Origin: Curtobacterium sp. UNCCL20
GTDB taxonomy: Bacteria; Actinomycetota; Actinomycetes; Actinomycetales; Microbacteriaceae
NCBI RefSeq assembly: GCF_900101675.1
Contig: NZ_FNKG01000004.1
Location: 1 to 64,000 of the forward strand
Length of the DNA: 64,000 nucleotides
Direction of reading: 5' to 3'
How positions within the stretch are numbered: position 1 is the stretch's first letter; the number at the start of each line of letters is the position of its first letter. Of this stretch, positions 8,241-16,830 are shown piece after piece. The translations under genes were made by a program, and so were the position numbers. The notes under the pieces were generated by a model. That model was not told where the DNA came from, did not search any database, and worked only from the letters and a program-made list of their open reading frames with translations.

Positions 8241-9926
8241 TCAGCGGACCCGGACCTGCTTGCTCGCCTGCTTGCCGGACTGCACGCCCGTGAACGTCAC
8301 GGTGGCCTTGCCGGAGACGGCCTTCCACTGCACCGAGGCGGTGCCGTCGATGACGTCGACCGTGCCGAGGTCCGTCGAACCGACCTTCACCCGGACCTGC
8401 CGGTCACCGGCGAACTCCGAGCCGGTCAGCGTCACACGCTGCCCGGGGCGCGGAGCACCGACGGAGAGGTCGATGCGCGCGCTCCGGCTCAGCGCGGCGA
8501 GGTCGCCGTTGAGTCGCAGGGACTCGGACATCGTGAAGAACGTGTCCGTCTGGTCGGTGAGCCCGACGACGTTCGCGGCACCGGGACCGAAGGCCGCGAT
8601 GCGGACCTGCGTACCGGTGTGCTGCTGCGACGAACCCGCGGCGGAGGTGCCGTAGGACACCTTCATCGTGGTGCCGTCGGCCGTCACGAGGGCCGTGGAC
8701 AGCGCGGTCGGCGGGGTGTTGTCGACGATCTGGCTCGAGTGGGCGTGGTCCGCCGTCGCGATGACGAGGGTGTTGCCGTCCTTCTTGGCGAAGGCGAGCG
8801 CGGCCTGCACGGCCTCGTCGAAGTCGACCGTCTCACCGATCTGCCCGCAGGCGTCGGCCGCGTGGTCCTGCTTGTCGATGCTCGCGCCCTCGACCTGGAG
8901 GAAGAAGCCCTTGCCGTTCTTCCCGCGGTTGAGCAGGTCGATCGACTTGTTCGTCAGCGAGGCGAGCGACAGCCCGGTGTCGAGCCGTGCCGGGTTCGGC
9001 GTGCACGTCACCGCTGCCTGGTCGGCGCCGCCGACGGTCGCCGTGGTGGGCGCGTAGCGGGTGGGGAAGTTGCCCGGCGTGAAGAGGCCGAGGAGCGGCT
9101 GCTTCTGGTCGGCCTTCTTCACGGCCGCCAGACCGGCGGCGTCGTCCACGAGCTGGTAGCCGCGCTGCGACGCCTGGTCGAAGAGGGTGTCGCCCTGGTA
9201 CTGGCCGGCCTTCGCGGTCTGCGTGAAGCTCGCCGAGCCGCCGCCGAGGGTGACGTCCGGGCGGGTGTTCAGCAGCTGCTCGCTGATCGACCCGAGGCCG
9301 CCGTTCTGCAGGGCGTCGGTACCGCACGCGGCCGTGTCCGGGCCGTAGCAGGAGCGCGATCCGACGTGGGCGACCTGGACGGCCGGGGTGGCGTCCTGGA
9401 TCTCGGCGGTGGAGACGTCGCCGGTGCGGAGGCCGTTCGCCTTCGCGGTCTCGAGGAGCGTCTGCTGCGGCTTCACGTCGATGTCGACCGAGATCGCGCC
9501 GTCGTAGGTCTTCGTGCCGGTCGCCCAGGCGCTGCCCGAGGCCGCGGAGTCGGTCACGTAGTCGGGCTTGCCCTTGTTCGCGCCGTCCTTGTTCAGCGAG
9601 TACGTCGTGTACGAGCCGGTCAGCGGCAGTGCGTCGAGCCCGGGCAGCCGACCCGCGGCGCCGTACTGGTAGTTGCGGGCGATCGTGATCTCGGAGTCGC
9701 CCATCCCGTCGCCGATGAGCAGGATGACGTTCTTCGCGTTCGCGTTCTTGATCGCCTGGCGGACGGCCTGCGTCTGGTCGCCGGCTGCACGCTGCGCGCC
9801 ACCGTGCTGGTTCAGCGCGAGCTGCCCGACGGCCGCGGCCGCTCCCGGCAGGGCGATGGCGCCGGCGATGAGCGCGGCCCCGAGTGCGAGCCCCGCGCGG
9901 CGGCGGCGCTTCGGATTGTGCTGCAT
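8241..9926 (-). CDS. phoA: secreted alkaline phosphatase
   Basis: A 561-aa exported metal-dependent phosphomonoesterase that releases phosphate from organic esters outside the cell. A Sec signal ([27 protein letters not shown]) occupies residues 6-32. Asp73 in [10 protein letters not shown] and Ser127 in [13 protein letters not shown] are the metal ligand and nucleophile. Later ligands are seen in [20 protein letters not shown] and QQHTG. The phosphatase core ends near residue 475; about 80 further residues form an Ig-like/IPT-type beta domain ([19 protein letters not shown]). ATG 9926 has GAGGGG ahead; the frame stays open far upstream but that stretch is repeat DNA. Likely phosphate-regulated; tandem repeats in the upstream region (10087-10239) may be control sites. 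Confidence 0.92.
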   Translation of the reverse strand: MQHNPKRRRRAGLALGAALIAGAIALPGAAAAVGQLALNQHGGAQRAAGDQTQAVRQAIKNANAKNVILLIGDGMGDSEITIARNYQYGAAGRLPGLDALPLTGSYTTYSLNKDGANKGKPDYVTDSAASGSAWATGTKTYDGAISVDIDVKPQQTLLETAKANGLRTGDVSTAEIQDATPAVQVAHVGSRSCYGPDTAACGTDALQNGGLGSISEQLLNTRPDVTLGGGSASFTQTAKAGQYQGDTLFDQASQRGYQLVDDAAGLAAVKKADQKQPLLGLFTPGNFPTRYAPTTATVGGADQAAVTCTPNPARLDTGLSLASLTNKSIDLLNRGKNGKGFFLQVEGASIDKQDHAADACGQIGETVDFDEAVQAALAFAKKDGNTLVIATADHAHSSQIVDNTPPTALSTALVTADGTTMKVSYGTSAAGSSQQHTGTQVRIAAFGPGAANVVGLTDQTDTFFTMSESLRLNGDLAALSRSARIDLSVGAPRPGQRVTLTGSEFAGDRQVRVKVGSTDLGTVDVIDGTASVQWKAVSGKATVTFTGVQSGKQASKQVRVR

Positions 9927-10086
9927 GGTGTTCCCCTCGTCTGTGCCCCGTACGGGTGCCATCCGAGGATGGCTGTGCAGGGGTACAGGCGGGTGAACCG
10001 GCGGGGACCGTTCCGTGAACGGCCCGCGTCGGTGGGCGGCTGCGCGGTGCCGGCGGCTGCGGGCGGCCGCGGTATCGGCCTTCGTG

Positions 10087-10239
10087 TCGAAACATGCACA
10101 CGGATCCGGCGACACCCCACGCGTCGATCGACTCGTGGATCGTCGAAACATGCACACGCAGCAGCTGCGTGCGCATGGGTCGACACCGCACGCGTCGATC
10201 GACAGGTGGAACGTCGAACGTTGCGTGTACATGTTTCGA
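10087..10239. repeat. repeated TCGAAACATGCACACG boxes, two direct and one inverted
   Basis: The 16-mer TCGAAACATGCACACG occurs at 10087-10102 and 10143-10158 and, inverted with one mismatch, at 10224-10239. A second motif, CGACACCnCACGCGTCGATC, follows both direct copies at 10110-10132 and 10181-10203. The gene-free stretch 9927-10313 consists mainly of these boxes and the palindrome at 10253-10300. They lie 160-315 bp ahead of the phosphatase start and may be binding sites for its regulator or a dispersed repeat; the sequence does not decide. Confidence 0.7.
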
Positions 10240-10252
10240 CGGACCGGGGGCA

Positions 10253-10300
10253 GACGGACGGGAGGCGCGGTGCCAGCTGGCACCGCGCCTCCCGTCCGTC
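10253..10300. terminator. perfect 48-bp palindrome, likely dps terminator
   Basis: Two 24-bp arms are exact complements with no spacer; the centre is GGTGCCAGCTGGCACC. It begins 14 bases after the dps stop in the direction of dps transcription. It contains the core GGAGGCGCGGTGCC on both strands and is the most complete member of the dispersed palindrome family in this window. Terminator action is inferred; there is no T-tract. Confidence 0.7.
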
Positions 10301-10313
10301 AGTGGGTCGCGTC

Positions 10314-10826
10314 TCAGTCGGCGAGGTGCGCCTGCAGGAACCAGCGGTCCTTCGTCAGACCGCGCTCGATCTCGATGACGACGTCCTGGCTGTTGAGGTC
10401 GACCTCGTCGAGGCCCTCGACCGCGCGGCGCACCTGCAGCAGCGCGGCGTCGATCTCGGCGATGACCTCGGTGATGGTGACGTCGGAGTTCTGGAAGCCC
10501 TCGGACAGCGGCGGGATAGTGGTCTTCGCGGCGACGGTCGAGATGCGCGAGTCGACCGGCAGGCCGAGGGCGACGATGCGCTCCGCGGCGAGGTCGGCCC
10601 AGTCCTGGGCGTGCTCGACGATCTGGTCGAGGAGCTCGTGCACCCCGACGAAGTTGCGGCCACGGACGTGCCAGTGCGCCTGCTTGCCGTTGACGACCAG
10701 CGCCTCGAGGTCGATCACGACCGGAGCGAGGAACTGTGCCACCCCAGCGGCGAGCTCCGGCGTGGTCGAGAACGGGGACGTGGGGGTCGTGGTGCTCGTC
10801 TGCGTGGTGCTGCTCTGCGTGGTCAT
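10314..10826 (-). CDS. dps: Dps-type DNA-protecting ferritin
   Basis: A 170-aa Dps/ferritin-like protein that forms a dodecamer, oxidises and stores Fe(II) and shields DNA in stationary phase or oxidative stress. The ferroxidase signature KQAHWHVRGRNF followed by GVHELLDQIVEHAQDWADLAAERI carries the His, Asp and Glu ligands. The first 25 residues are Thr/Ser-rich and lack a lysine DNA-binding tail. ATG 10826 was chosen because AGGAGGA lies 7 bases ahead. The upstream region at 10940-10955 has half of an iron box (TTAGGT on the lower strand). It is followed by the 48-bp palindrome. Confidence 0.93.
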   Translation of the reverse strand: MTTQSSTTQTSTTTPTSPFSTTPELAAGVAQFLAPVVIDLEALVVNGKQAHWHVRGRNFVGVHELLDQIVEHAQDWADLAAERIVALGLPVDSRISTVAAKTTIPPLSEGFQNSDVTITEVIAEIDAALLQVRRAVEGLDEVDLNSQDVVIEIERGLTKDRWFLQAHLAD

Positions 10827-10987
10827 GGGCTTCCTCCTACCTCGTGGCTCCACCGGTCCGCTGGACGAGGTCCGCCCGGCTCGGTGGCGCCGATGTCGAC
10901 AACACTGCCTGGTTCTTTTGTATGCCGCAAGGAAGCAGAGGCTGACCTAACCCGCGGTTGGGTCGATCGCCAGCGCAGCCGACTTCC

Positions 10988-11401
10988 TCAGCCGACGAGG
11001 GTGTCGAAGCCCGCGTCGGCGAGCTCGATCTGGACGACGGAGCGGGCGCGCTCGACCCAGGGGCTGTCCGTGCAGCCGATCCAGACGGTGGTGCGGGGCT
11101 CGCAGTCGGCGACGCACCACTCGGCGGCCCAACCGGTGACGGCGTGGGCGAGCGCTTCGCCGTGGTCGGCGAACACGAGCGGCGACACGGCGGACACCCG
11201 GGCGCTCCGGAGCAGCCAGATGACGGTCACGCGCGGCGGGGCGGGCAGGACGCGGATCTGCTCGGGCAGCGCCGCCTCGACGAAGACCTGCCCGTAGGCG
11301 TTCTCCGGCAGGCCCTCGAGCAGGCGGGTGATCTCGGGGAGGTCGTCGACGCCGCCGGCGAGGAGGATGCGTTCGCTGGGCTGTCGCCGGGTCCGTGCCA
11401 T
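10988..11401 (-). CDS. stand-alone SIP-domain protein (siderophore-interacting, C-terminal half only)
   Basis: A 137-aa protein resembling the NAD(P)H-binding SIP domain of siderophore-interacting ferric reductases (ILLAGGVDDLPEITRLLEGLP at the start, WCVADCEPRTTVWIGC later). Full siderophore-interacting proteins are near 270 aa with an N-terminal FAD domain, which is absent here, so it probably acts with another flavoprotein or is regulatory. The start ATG 11401 lies 6 bases after a TACCGT -10 element with no ribosome site, suggesting a leaderless mRNA. An iron-box-like palindrome overlaps that promoter, so iron repression by a DtxR/IdeR protein is likely. Confidence 0.75.
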   Translation of the reverse strand: MARTRRQPSERILLAGGVDDLPEITRLLEGLPENAYGQVFVEAALPEQIRVLPAPPRVTVIWLLRSARVSAVSPLVFADHGEALAHAVTGWAAEWCVADCEPRTTVWIGCTDSPWVERARSVVQIELADAGFDTLVG

Positions 11402-11407
11402 AGGGCA

Positions 11408-11430
11408 ACGGTAAGGGAAGCCTTACCTCA
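11408..11430 (-). promoter_or_regulatory. leaderless -10 element overlapped by a DtxR/IdeR-like iron box
   Basis: On the lower strand TACCGT (11413-11408) is followed by 6 bases and the ATG of the SIP-domain gene. The palindrome GGTAAGG-4 nt-CCTTACC overlaps it at about 11410-11427. The 19-mer TGAGGTAAGGCTTCCCTTA matches the known IdeR consensus TTAGGTTAGGCTAACCTAA at 14 of 19 positions. Operator function is inferred. Confidence 0.6.
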
Positions 11431-12186
11431 TCACAAGGGGTCCGGGCCGGTTCCCGCGATACGCGCAGACGGCACCCCGAGCTCGTGTCCGAGGAACGTC
11501 CACATCCAGCGCAGCGCCACCCGGTTCGTCAGGTCCGGGACACCCTGCGCGATCTGGGTGGCCACACCGTCGCTGTACGCCGCGAGCTTGAGCGCGACCA
11601 CCTCCGGTGACTCCGCCGGGGTGAACACCCCCGCTGCCGTGCCACGGCGCACGAGCCGGACGAGGCACGCCTCCCACACGCGGATGCGCTCCGCGTACTC
11701 GGCGGCAACCTCGGGCCGTCGGACCACGGCGGTCCAGTAGTCCGACCAGATGCGCCAGTGCTCCCGGACCTCGACGGTGTCGCCGAAGAGCGGCTCCACG
11801 AGCATCCGGAGCCCGGTCACCACGTCGGGTTCGGCGTCGACGGCGGCGACGATCGCTCCGTAGAAGCGTTCGGTCTCGAGCACGACGACCTCGTTGAGGA
11901 TCTCCGCGACGCTGCCGAAGTGGTACGTGACGGTGCCGACGGAGACGTCCGCCGCGGCGGCGATGTCGCGCAACCCGGTGGCGCCGGCGCCGCGCTGCGC
12001 GATGACGCCACGGGCCGCTTCGACGATCATCGCCCGTCGGACCTCCGGCCGTTGCCGGACGCGTGCGGACGGGACTCCCGCGCGGTCAGGCGCACCAGCG
12101 CCCGCGCCGCCGCGCGCACCGACGCCCGCGCCGCCAGGCGCACCGACGCCACCCGCACCGCCGCCACGCGCCCCACCGTCCGTCAC
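11431..12186 (-). CDS. TetR family transcriptional regulator
   Basis: A 251-aa regulator. The helix-turn-helix lies near residues 70-95 (GATGLRDIAAAADVSVGTVTYHF), followed by a C-terminal ligand domain with a YWTAVVRRPEVAAEY segment typical of TetR_C_6-like members. The first 45 residues are a Gly/Ala/Arg-rich repeat, rare in TetR proteins; translation may begin later. GTG 12186 overlaps the CocE-type hydrolase stop by 4 bp, making it the last gene of the ABC-importer operon. It probably senses the imported or hydrolysed substrate and controls the operon. Confidence 0.85.
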   Translation of the reverse strand: MTDGGARGGGAGGVGAPGGAGVGARGGAGAGAPDRAGVPSARVRQRPEVRRAMIVEAARGVIAQRGAGATGLRDIAAAADVSVGTVTYHFGSVAEILNEVVVLETERFYGAIVAAVDAEPDVVTGLRMLVEPLFGDTVEVREHWRIWSDYWTAVVRRPEVAAEYAERIRVWEACLVRLVRRGTAAGVFTPAESPEVVALKLAAYSDGVATQIAQGVPDLTNRVALRWMWTFLGHELGVPSARIAGTGPDPL

Positions 12187-14222
12187 GCCGACGTCCTCGG
12201 GACGTCGTCCACGAAGGTGTGCTCGGCGACGAGCACCTCCGGCACGTCCGCTCCACCCTCACGCGCCCAGGCCCGGACGGTGTTCACGACGGTGAAGACC
12301 TCGGCGGACGCCGTGACCTCGGAGGCCGTCTCGACCCGTGCGGCCCAGTCCGGCTGCGCCAGCCCGATCGCCCACCGGGACGTCGCCCGCGCGGACGTCG
12401 GGTCGTCGGACCGGATGCGGTAGGTCTCGCGCGCGTCCTCGGTGAACACCAGACCGTCCGGGTAGACCCGACCGCCGCCGTACCCGGGGTCGACGTCGAG
12501 CGTCCACTCCCCCGTCTCGACGTCGTGGGTGACCGTCCGCTGCGGCAGGACCTCGACGGGGGCGACCCGGTCGATCGCGAGCGGCTCGGAGCGGACGGGG
12601 GCCTCGAACCGCACGCCGTCGTCGGAGTCGCGAGTCCAGACGGGCAGCGACACCGACGACGCGGCGGGGTCGATCGCCACCGTGGCCGCGGTGCCGTGCG
12701 GCCACACCCACGGCCAGTACGACGACGACACCGCGAGGCGCAGGCGGTGCCCGGCGGCGAAGCGGTGTCCGGTGGCGACGAGCCGGACCGGCAGCACGGC
12801 GGGGACGCCGGGTTCCAGCGGGTCGTTCCGGTCCGTGCCGTTCCGTTTGGCCGCGTTGAGCACGCCCCGCGTGACGAGCGTCGACGAGCCGTCCGGGGCG
12901 ACGTCGCACAGGCGGACGGTCAGGGTGGCACGGGGCTGGTCGCTCGTCACGGCGAGGTCGACGAGCACGTTGCCGAGCACGTCGAGCGGATCGTCGAGCG
13001 CCAGGTCGAAGCACACCGACCGACCGTCCTCGGCGCGCTGGTCCGGCGGCAGGTCGGTGGCGTTGCCGAACGGGAAGAACCGCCCGGCGTCGGCGCCGGT
13101 GTGCTGCGGCGACCGGACGACGACGGCGCCGTCGGACCCGCCGCGCATGGTGTCCAGGCCGAGCACCCGGGATGCGGTCGCGGACGACGGCCACGCCTCG
13201 GCCCCGACCCACCGGCCGCGGCGTGACTCGTAGTACGTCGACGGTGCCTCGCCCTCGTTGATCCAGGCCCGGAGCGCCGGGTCGTCCTCGACACACGTCT
13301 CGACGTCCCGCAGCCACCGGTCCCACCACCGCAGGGTCTCCTGCAGGAACCCGATGGAGGGGCCAGGGGCGAGCCCGCGGTCGGGGTACTGGTGCGACCA
13401 CGGGCCGACGATCCCCTTCACCGGCGCGTCGACGTGCTCGACCAGCCGGAGCACCGCGTCGCGGTACGGGTCCGCCCAGCCGCCGACAGCGAGCACCGCC
13501 GCGCTGATGCCGGCGTAGTCCTCGGCGGCGCTGCCGTGCCGCCAGTAGTCGTCGCGCTCCTGGTGCGACAGCCACACCGGGGTCATCGGCCGGTTCGACT
13601 CCAGGCGGGCGCGCCACCTCGACACCCACCCCGGTCCGACCACCTCGGGCCGCGGCGGCCGCGAGTTGAACGCGAACATCGTCGCGCCCCACGCCGCCAT
13701 GTCGATGCCGAGCACCGCGCCGCCGACGTAGTGCACGTCGTTGTCGTAGCGGTCGTCGGTCGAACAGACGGTGACGATCGCCTTGAGCGCGGCCGGGGCC
13801 CGGGCGGCGAGCTGCAGGGCGTTGAAGCCGCCCCACGAGATGCCGAACATGCCGACCGCGCCGGTCGACCACTCCTGGGCCGCGAGCCAGGCGATCACGG
13901 CCTCGCCGTCCCGGAGCTCCTGCTCGCTGTACTCGTCGTCGAAGAACCCGTCGGAGGATCCGGTCCCGCGGATGTCCACGCGCACCGAGGCGTACCCGTG
14001 CGCGGCGTACCAGGGGTGCCGCTCGGAGTCCCGCGGGGCGGTCCAGTCGTCGAGCCGGTACGGCAGGTACTCGAGCAGCACGGGCACCGGGCCGGACGCG
14101 GCCGTCGGGGACCAGATCCGGGTGTGCAGCCGGACGCCGTCCGGCATCGGGATCCACTCGTCCCGGACGCTGACGCCCGGTGGCAGGTGGTCCGGTTCGC
14201 CGATGGCGGTCAACGGGCTCAT
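12183..14222 (-). CDS. CocE/NonD family alpha/beta-hydrolase
   Basis: A 679-aa enzyme of the X-Pro dipeptidyl-peptidase/cocaine-esterase family. The alpha/beta-hydrolase domain carries the nucleophile Ser129 in GISWGGFN and the late His in GPWSHQYPDRG. A C-terminal jelly-roll domain (from about residue 400) includes the RLRLAVSSSYWPWVWPH segment seen in this family. Members cut ester or amide bonds in acylated compounds or glutaryl/prolyl peptides. No signal peptide, so it acts on substrates after import. Its ends overlap both the ABC ATPase (ATGA) and TetR genes, which ties it to the imported compound. Confidence 0.88.
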   Translation of the reverse strand: MSPLTAIGEPDHLPPGVSVRDEWIPMPDGVRLHTRIWSPTAASGPVPVLLEYLPYRLDDWTAPRDSERHPWYAAHGYASVRVDIRGTGSSDGFFDDEYSEQELRDGEAVIAWLAAQEWSTGAVGMFGISWGGFNALQLAARAPAALKAIVTVCSTDDRYDNDVHYVGGAVLGIDMAAWGATMFAFNSRPPRPEVVGPGWVSRWRARLESNRPMTPVWLSHQERDDYWRHGSAAEDYAGISAAVLAVGGWADPYRDAVLRLVEHVDAPVKGIVGPWSHQYPDRGLAPGPSIGFLQETLRWWDRWLRDVETCVEDDPALRAWINEGEAPSTYYESRRGRWVGAEAWPSSATASRVLGLDTMRGGSDGAVVVRSPQHTGADAGRFFPFGNATDLPPDQRAEDGRSVCFDLALDDPLDVLGNVLVDLAVTSDQPRATLTVRLCDVAPDGSSTLVTRGVLNAAKRNGTDRNDPLEPGVPAVLPVRLVATGHRFAAGHRLRLAVSSSYWPWVWPHGTAATVAIDPAASSVSLPVWTRDSDDGVRFEAPVRSEPLAIDRVAPVEVLPQRTVTHDVETGEWTLDVDPGYGGGRVYPDGLVFTEDARETYRIRSDDPTSARATSRWAIGLAQPDWAARVETASEVTASAEVFTVVNTVRAWAREGGADVPEVLVAEHTFVDDVPRTSA

Positions 14223-15955
14223 GCGTCCTCCCAGTTCCGGGTGTGGTGTCCGTCGCCGCGGTCGGTCCAGCCGTCGGCGTGCCGCCAGCGCGGGACACCG
14301 TCGCCGACGTCGGGCAGCACCGTGTTCCCCGGTTCGAGCGTCGCTGCGAGGAGCGTCGACGTGTACGGGTGGTTCGGTCCGCCGAACACCCGCTCGGTCG
14401 GTCCGATCTCGACGATCCGGCCGCCGGTCATCACGGCGACGCGGTCGGCGACGCCGCGGACCACGGCGAGGTCGTGACTGATGAACAGGCAGCTGAGCCC
14501 GCGCGAACGCTGCAGGTCGGCGAGGAGCGACAGGATCCCGGCCTGCACCTGCACGTCGAGCGCCGTGGTGATCTCGTCCGCGACGACCAGGCGCGGCTCG
14601 GCGGCGAGGGCACGGGCGATGCCGACCCGCTGCCGCTGTCCACCCGACAGCTGGGCGGGCAGGCGGTCGGCGAACTCCGGGCCGAGCCCGACCTGGGTGA
14701 GGAGCGCGTCGACCCGCTCGCGGGAGGTGCTGCCGGTGAAGAGCCGCAGCGGCCGGGCGATCGCGGCGCCGACGGTCCGCCGCGGGTTGAGCGAGGTGTC
14801 GGCGTTCTGGAACACGAGCTGCACCGCCCGGCGGAGGTCCGCGGACCGTCCGGCGATCGGCTCGCGCAGGTCCCCGCTCGTGGTGCCGTCGTCGAACGTG
14901 AACACCCCCGACTCCGCCGGCACCAGGCCGGCGAGTGCGGTGGCGAGCGTCGACTTGCCGCTCCCCGACTCGCCGACGACGGCGAGCGTCTCCCGCGGCG
15001 CGATCGTGAACGAGACGCCGTCCACCGCGGCCGGCAGGCCGCGTCCGTAGCGGATCACCAGGTCCCGTGCGGTCACCACGGGGCGGACGTGCGGGCCTGG
15101 AGGCGCGGTGCCGGCCGCCCTGGCGGTGAGCGTCTCCGAGACGGTCACGGTCTCGGGCACGTGCCCCGTTCCTCCAGGCCGACGCCCGTCCGGCACCGCG
15201 GCCAGCAGGGCCCGCGTGTACTCGTGCTGCGGAGCGGCGAAGAGCGCCGCCGTGGCGGCGTGCTCGACGACCTCGCCGTCCTGCATGACCGCGATCTCGT
15301 CGGCCATCGCCGACACGACGCCGAGGTCATGGCTGACGAGCAGCACGGCCATGCCGAGCTCGCGGCCGAGGTCGGCGATGAGGTCGAGGACGGCGGCCTG
15401 CGTGACGACGTCGAGCGCGGTGGTCGGTTCGTCGAGGACGAGCACCCGCGGTCTGGCCGCGACGGCCATCGCGATCGCGACCCGCTGCTGCTGGCCACCG
15501 GAGAGCTGGTGCGGGTAGCGGCGCACGATCCTCTCCGGCGCGGGCAAGCGGACGAGCCGGACGAGCTCGAGGACGCGTTCCGGACCGTCGGGTTCGCCGT
15601 GGGCGCGGAGGGCCTCGCGGATCTGCTCGCCGACGCGCATCGACGGGGTGAGCGCCTGGCCGGCGTTCTGCGCGACGACGCTCGCGGTCCCGCCCCGCAG
15701 GGCTCGACGGCCCGCCGGGTCGAGCGCGAAGACGTCCTGGCCCTCGACCCGCACCGACCCACGTTCGATGGAGGAACCCGCACGGAGGTGCGCGAGCAGC
15801 GTCCGCGCCACGGTGGACTTGCCGCTGCCGGACTCACCGACGAGCCCGAGGGTGCGGCCGGCGTCGATCGTGAAGGACACGCCCCGGACGACCGGGACGC
15901 TGCTGCGACCGGCGGCGTACGAGATGGCGAGGTCGTCGACCTGGACGGCGCTCAT
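14219..15955 (-). CDS. fused dual ATP-binding protein of a peptide-type ABC importer
   Basis: 578 aa containing two complete ABC domains, equivalent to DppD and DppF joined. Domain one has GESGSGKST at 40-48, LSGGQQQRVAIAMA and VLVLDEPTTALD; domain two has a second GESGSGKST, LSGGQRQRVGIARA and LVVADEITTALD. The linker between them contains a copy of the dispersed palindrome core (15097-15115), read as TAPPG. ATG 15955 overlaps the upstream permease stop. It powers import through the two permeases encoded next. Confidence 0.93.
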   Translation of the reverse strand: MSAVQVDDLAISYAAGRSSVPVVRGVSFTIDAGRTLGLVGESGSGKSTVARTLLAHLRAGSSIERGSVRVEGQDVFALDPAGRRALRGGTASVVAQNAGQALTPSMRVGEQIREALRAHGEPDGPERVLELVRLVRLPAPERIVRRYPHQLSGGQQQRVAIAMAVAARPRVLVLDEPTTALDVVTQAAVLDLIADLGRELGMAVLLVSHDLGVVSAMADEIAVMQDGEVVEHAATAALFAAPQHEYTRALLAAVPDGRRPGGTGHVPETVTVSETLTARAAGTAPPGPHVRPVVTARDLVIRYGRGLPAAVDGVSFTIAPRETLAVVGESGSGKSTLATALAGLVPAESGVFTFDDGTTSGDLREPIAGRSADLRRAVQLVFQNADTSLNPRRTVGAAIARPLRLFTGSTSRERVDALLTQVGLGPEFADRLPAQLSGGQRQRVGIARALAAEPRLVVADEITTALDVQVQAGILSLLADLQRSRGLSCLFISHDLAVVRGVADRVAVMTGGRIVEIGPTERVFGGPNHPYTSTLLAATLEPGNTVLPDVGDGVPRWRHADGWTDRGDGHHTRNWEDA

Positions 15956-16830
15956 GCGCGCACTCCCTTCGTGGCGCGGTCGACGCCGAGCGACTTGCTC
16001 AGCCCGTCCGCGGCGAGGTTGAGACCGACGACGAGCGTCGCCAGGGCGACGATCGGTGCGAGCGTCCCGAGCGGGACGACGGTCAGCGCGGTCCGGTTCT
16101 CCTGGACCATGAGGCCCCAGTCCGGCGTCGGCGGGTTCGCGCCGAAGCCGAGGAACGACAGCGACGCCACGAGGAGGACGATCCAGGACGCCCGCATCGC
16201 GTACTCGACGAGCACGACGTCGAGGACGTTCGGCAGGATCTCGCGGAAGACGATCGACATGGCGCGCTCCCCGCGGGCCCGTGCCGCGGTGACGTAGTCC
16301 TGCGTGATCACGGTGCGGGCGGCGCCGCGGACGACCCGGGTGACCGCCGGCGCGTAGACGATCGTCACCGCGAGCACGATCACCCAGAGCCCGGCGTCGA
16401 ACACCGTGACGACGACGAGCAGCGCCAGGATCGACGGCACGCTGAGCAGGGCGTCCACGATGCGCATGACGACCTCGTCGAACCAGTTGTCCGCGTACGC
16501 CGTGACGCAGCCGAGGACGGTCCCGACGCCCACGGCGATCGTCGTCGCGAGGAACGTGACGAGCAGGGCGTACCGGCCGCCGTTGAGCGTCCGGGACAGG
16601 ACGTCGCGGCCGTACTGGTCGGTGCCGAGCCAGTGCGCCCACTGCGGGCCGGCCAGCACGTCGGCCGAGTCCGTGGCCACCGGGTCGTGCCCGGCGATGA
16701 GCGGTGCGAACACGGCGAGGACGAGGTGCAGCGCGATCAGGCCGAGGCCGATCCGGAGGGCCGTGGAGCTGCGGAGCGGGGCGATCGCCGCGCCGAGGAG
16801 GGCGCGGGAGCGCGGAGCGACGGCGGTCAT
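15952..16830 (-). CDS. ABC transporter permease, DppC type
   Basis: A 292-aa inner-membrane subunit with about six membrane helices. The GTDQYGRDVLSRTLNGGR segment near residue 70 is a hallmark of DppC/OppC, and the coupling loop AARARGERAMSIVFREILPN carries the EAA-type contact with the ATPase. It overlaps its neighbours by 4 bp on both sides. It forms the channel with the DppB-type permease. Confidence 0.92.
   Translation of the reverse strand: MTAVAPRSRALLGAAIAPLRSSTALRIGLGLIALHLVLAVFAPLIAGHDPVATDSADVLAGPQWAHWLGTDQYGRDVLSRTLNGGRYALLVTFLATTIAVGVGTVLGCVTAYADNWFDEVVMRIVDALLSVPSILALLVVVTVFDAGLWVIVLAVTIVYAPAVTRVVRGAARTVITQDYVTAARARGERAMSIVFREILPNVLDVVLVEYAMRASWIVLLVASLSFLGFGANPPTPDWGLMVQENRTALTVVPLGTLAPIVALATLVVGLNLAADGLSKSLGVDRATKGVRA

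Noticed and set aside
10087..10239. Known Pho box
   Set aside because: The boxes do not resemble the PhoP direct repeats known from Streptomyces (GTTCACC) or the E. coli Pho box; listed as unexplained repeats instead.
9927..10283. N-terminal extension of alkaline phosphatase
   Set aside because: The frame is open, but it consists of the repeat boxes and palindrome, and the Sec signal begins at the ATG at 9926.
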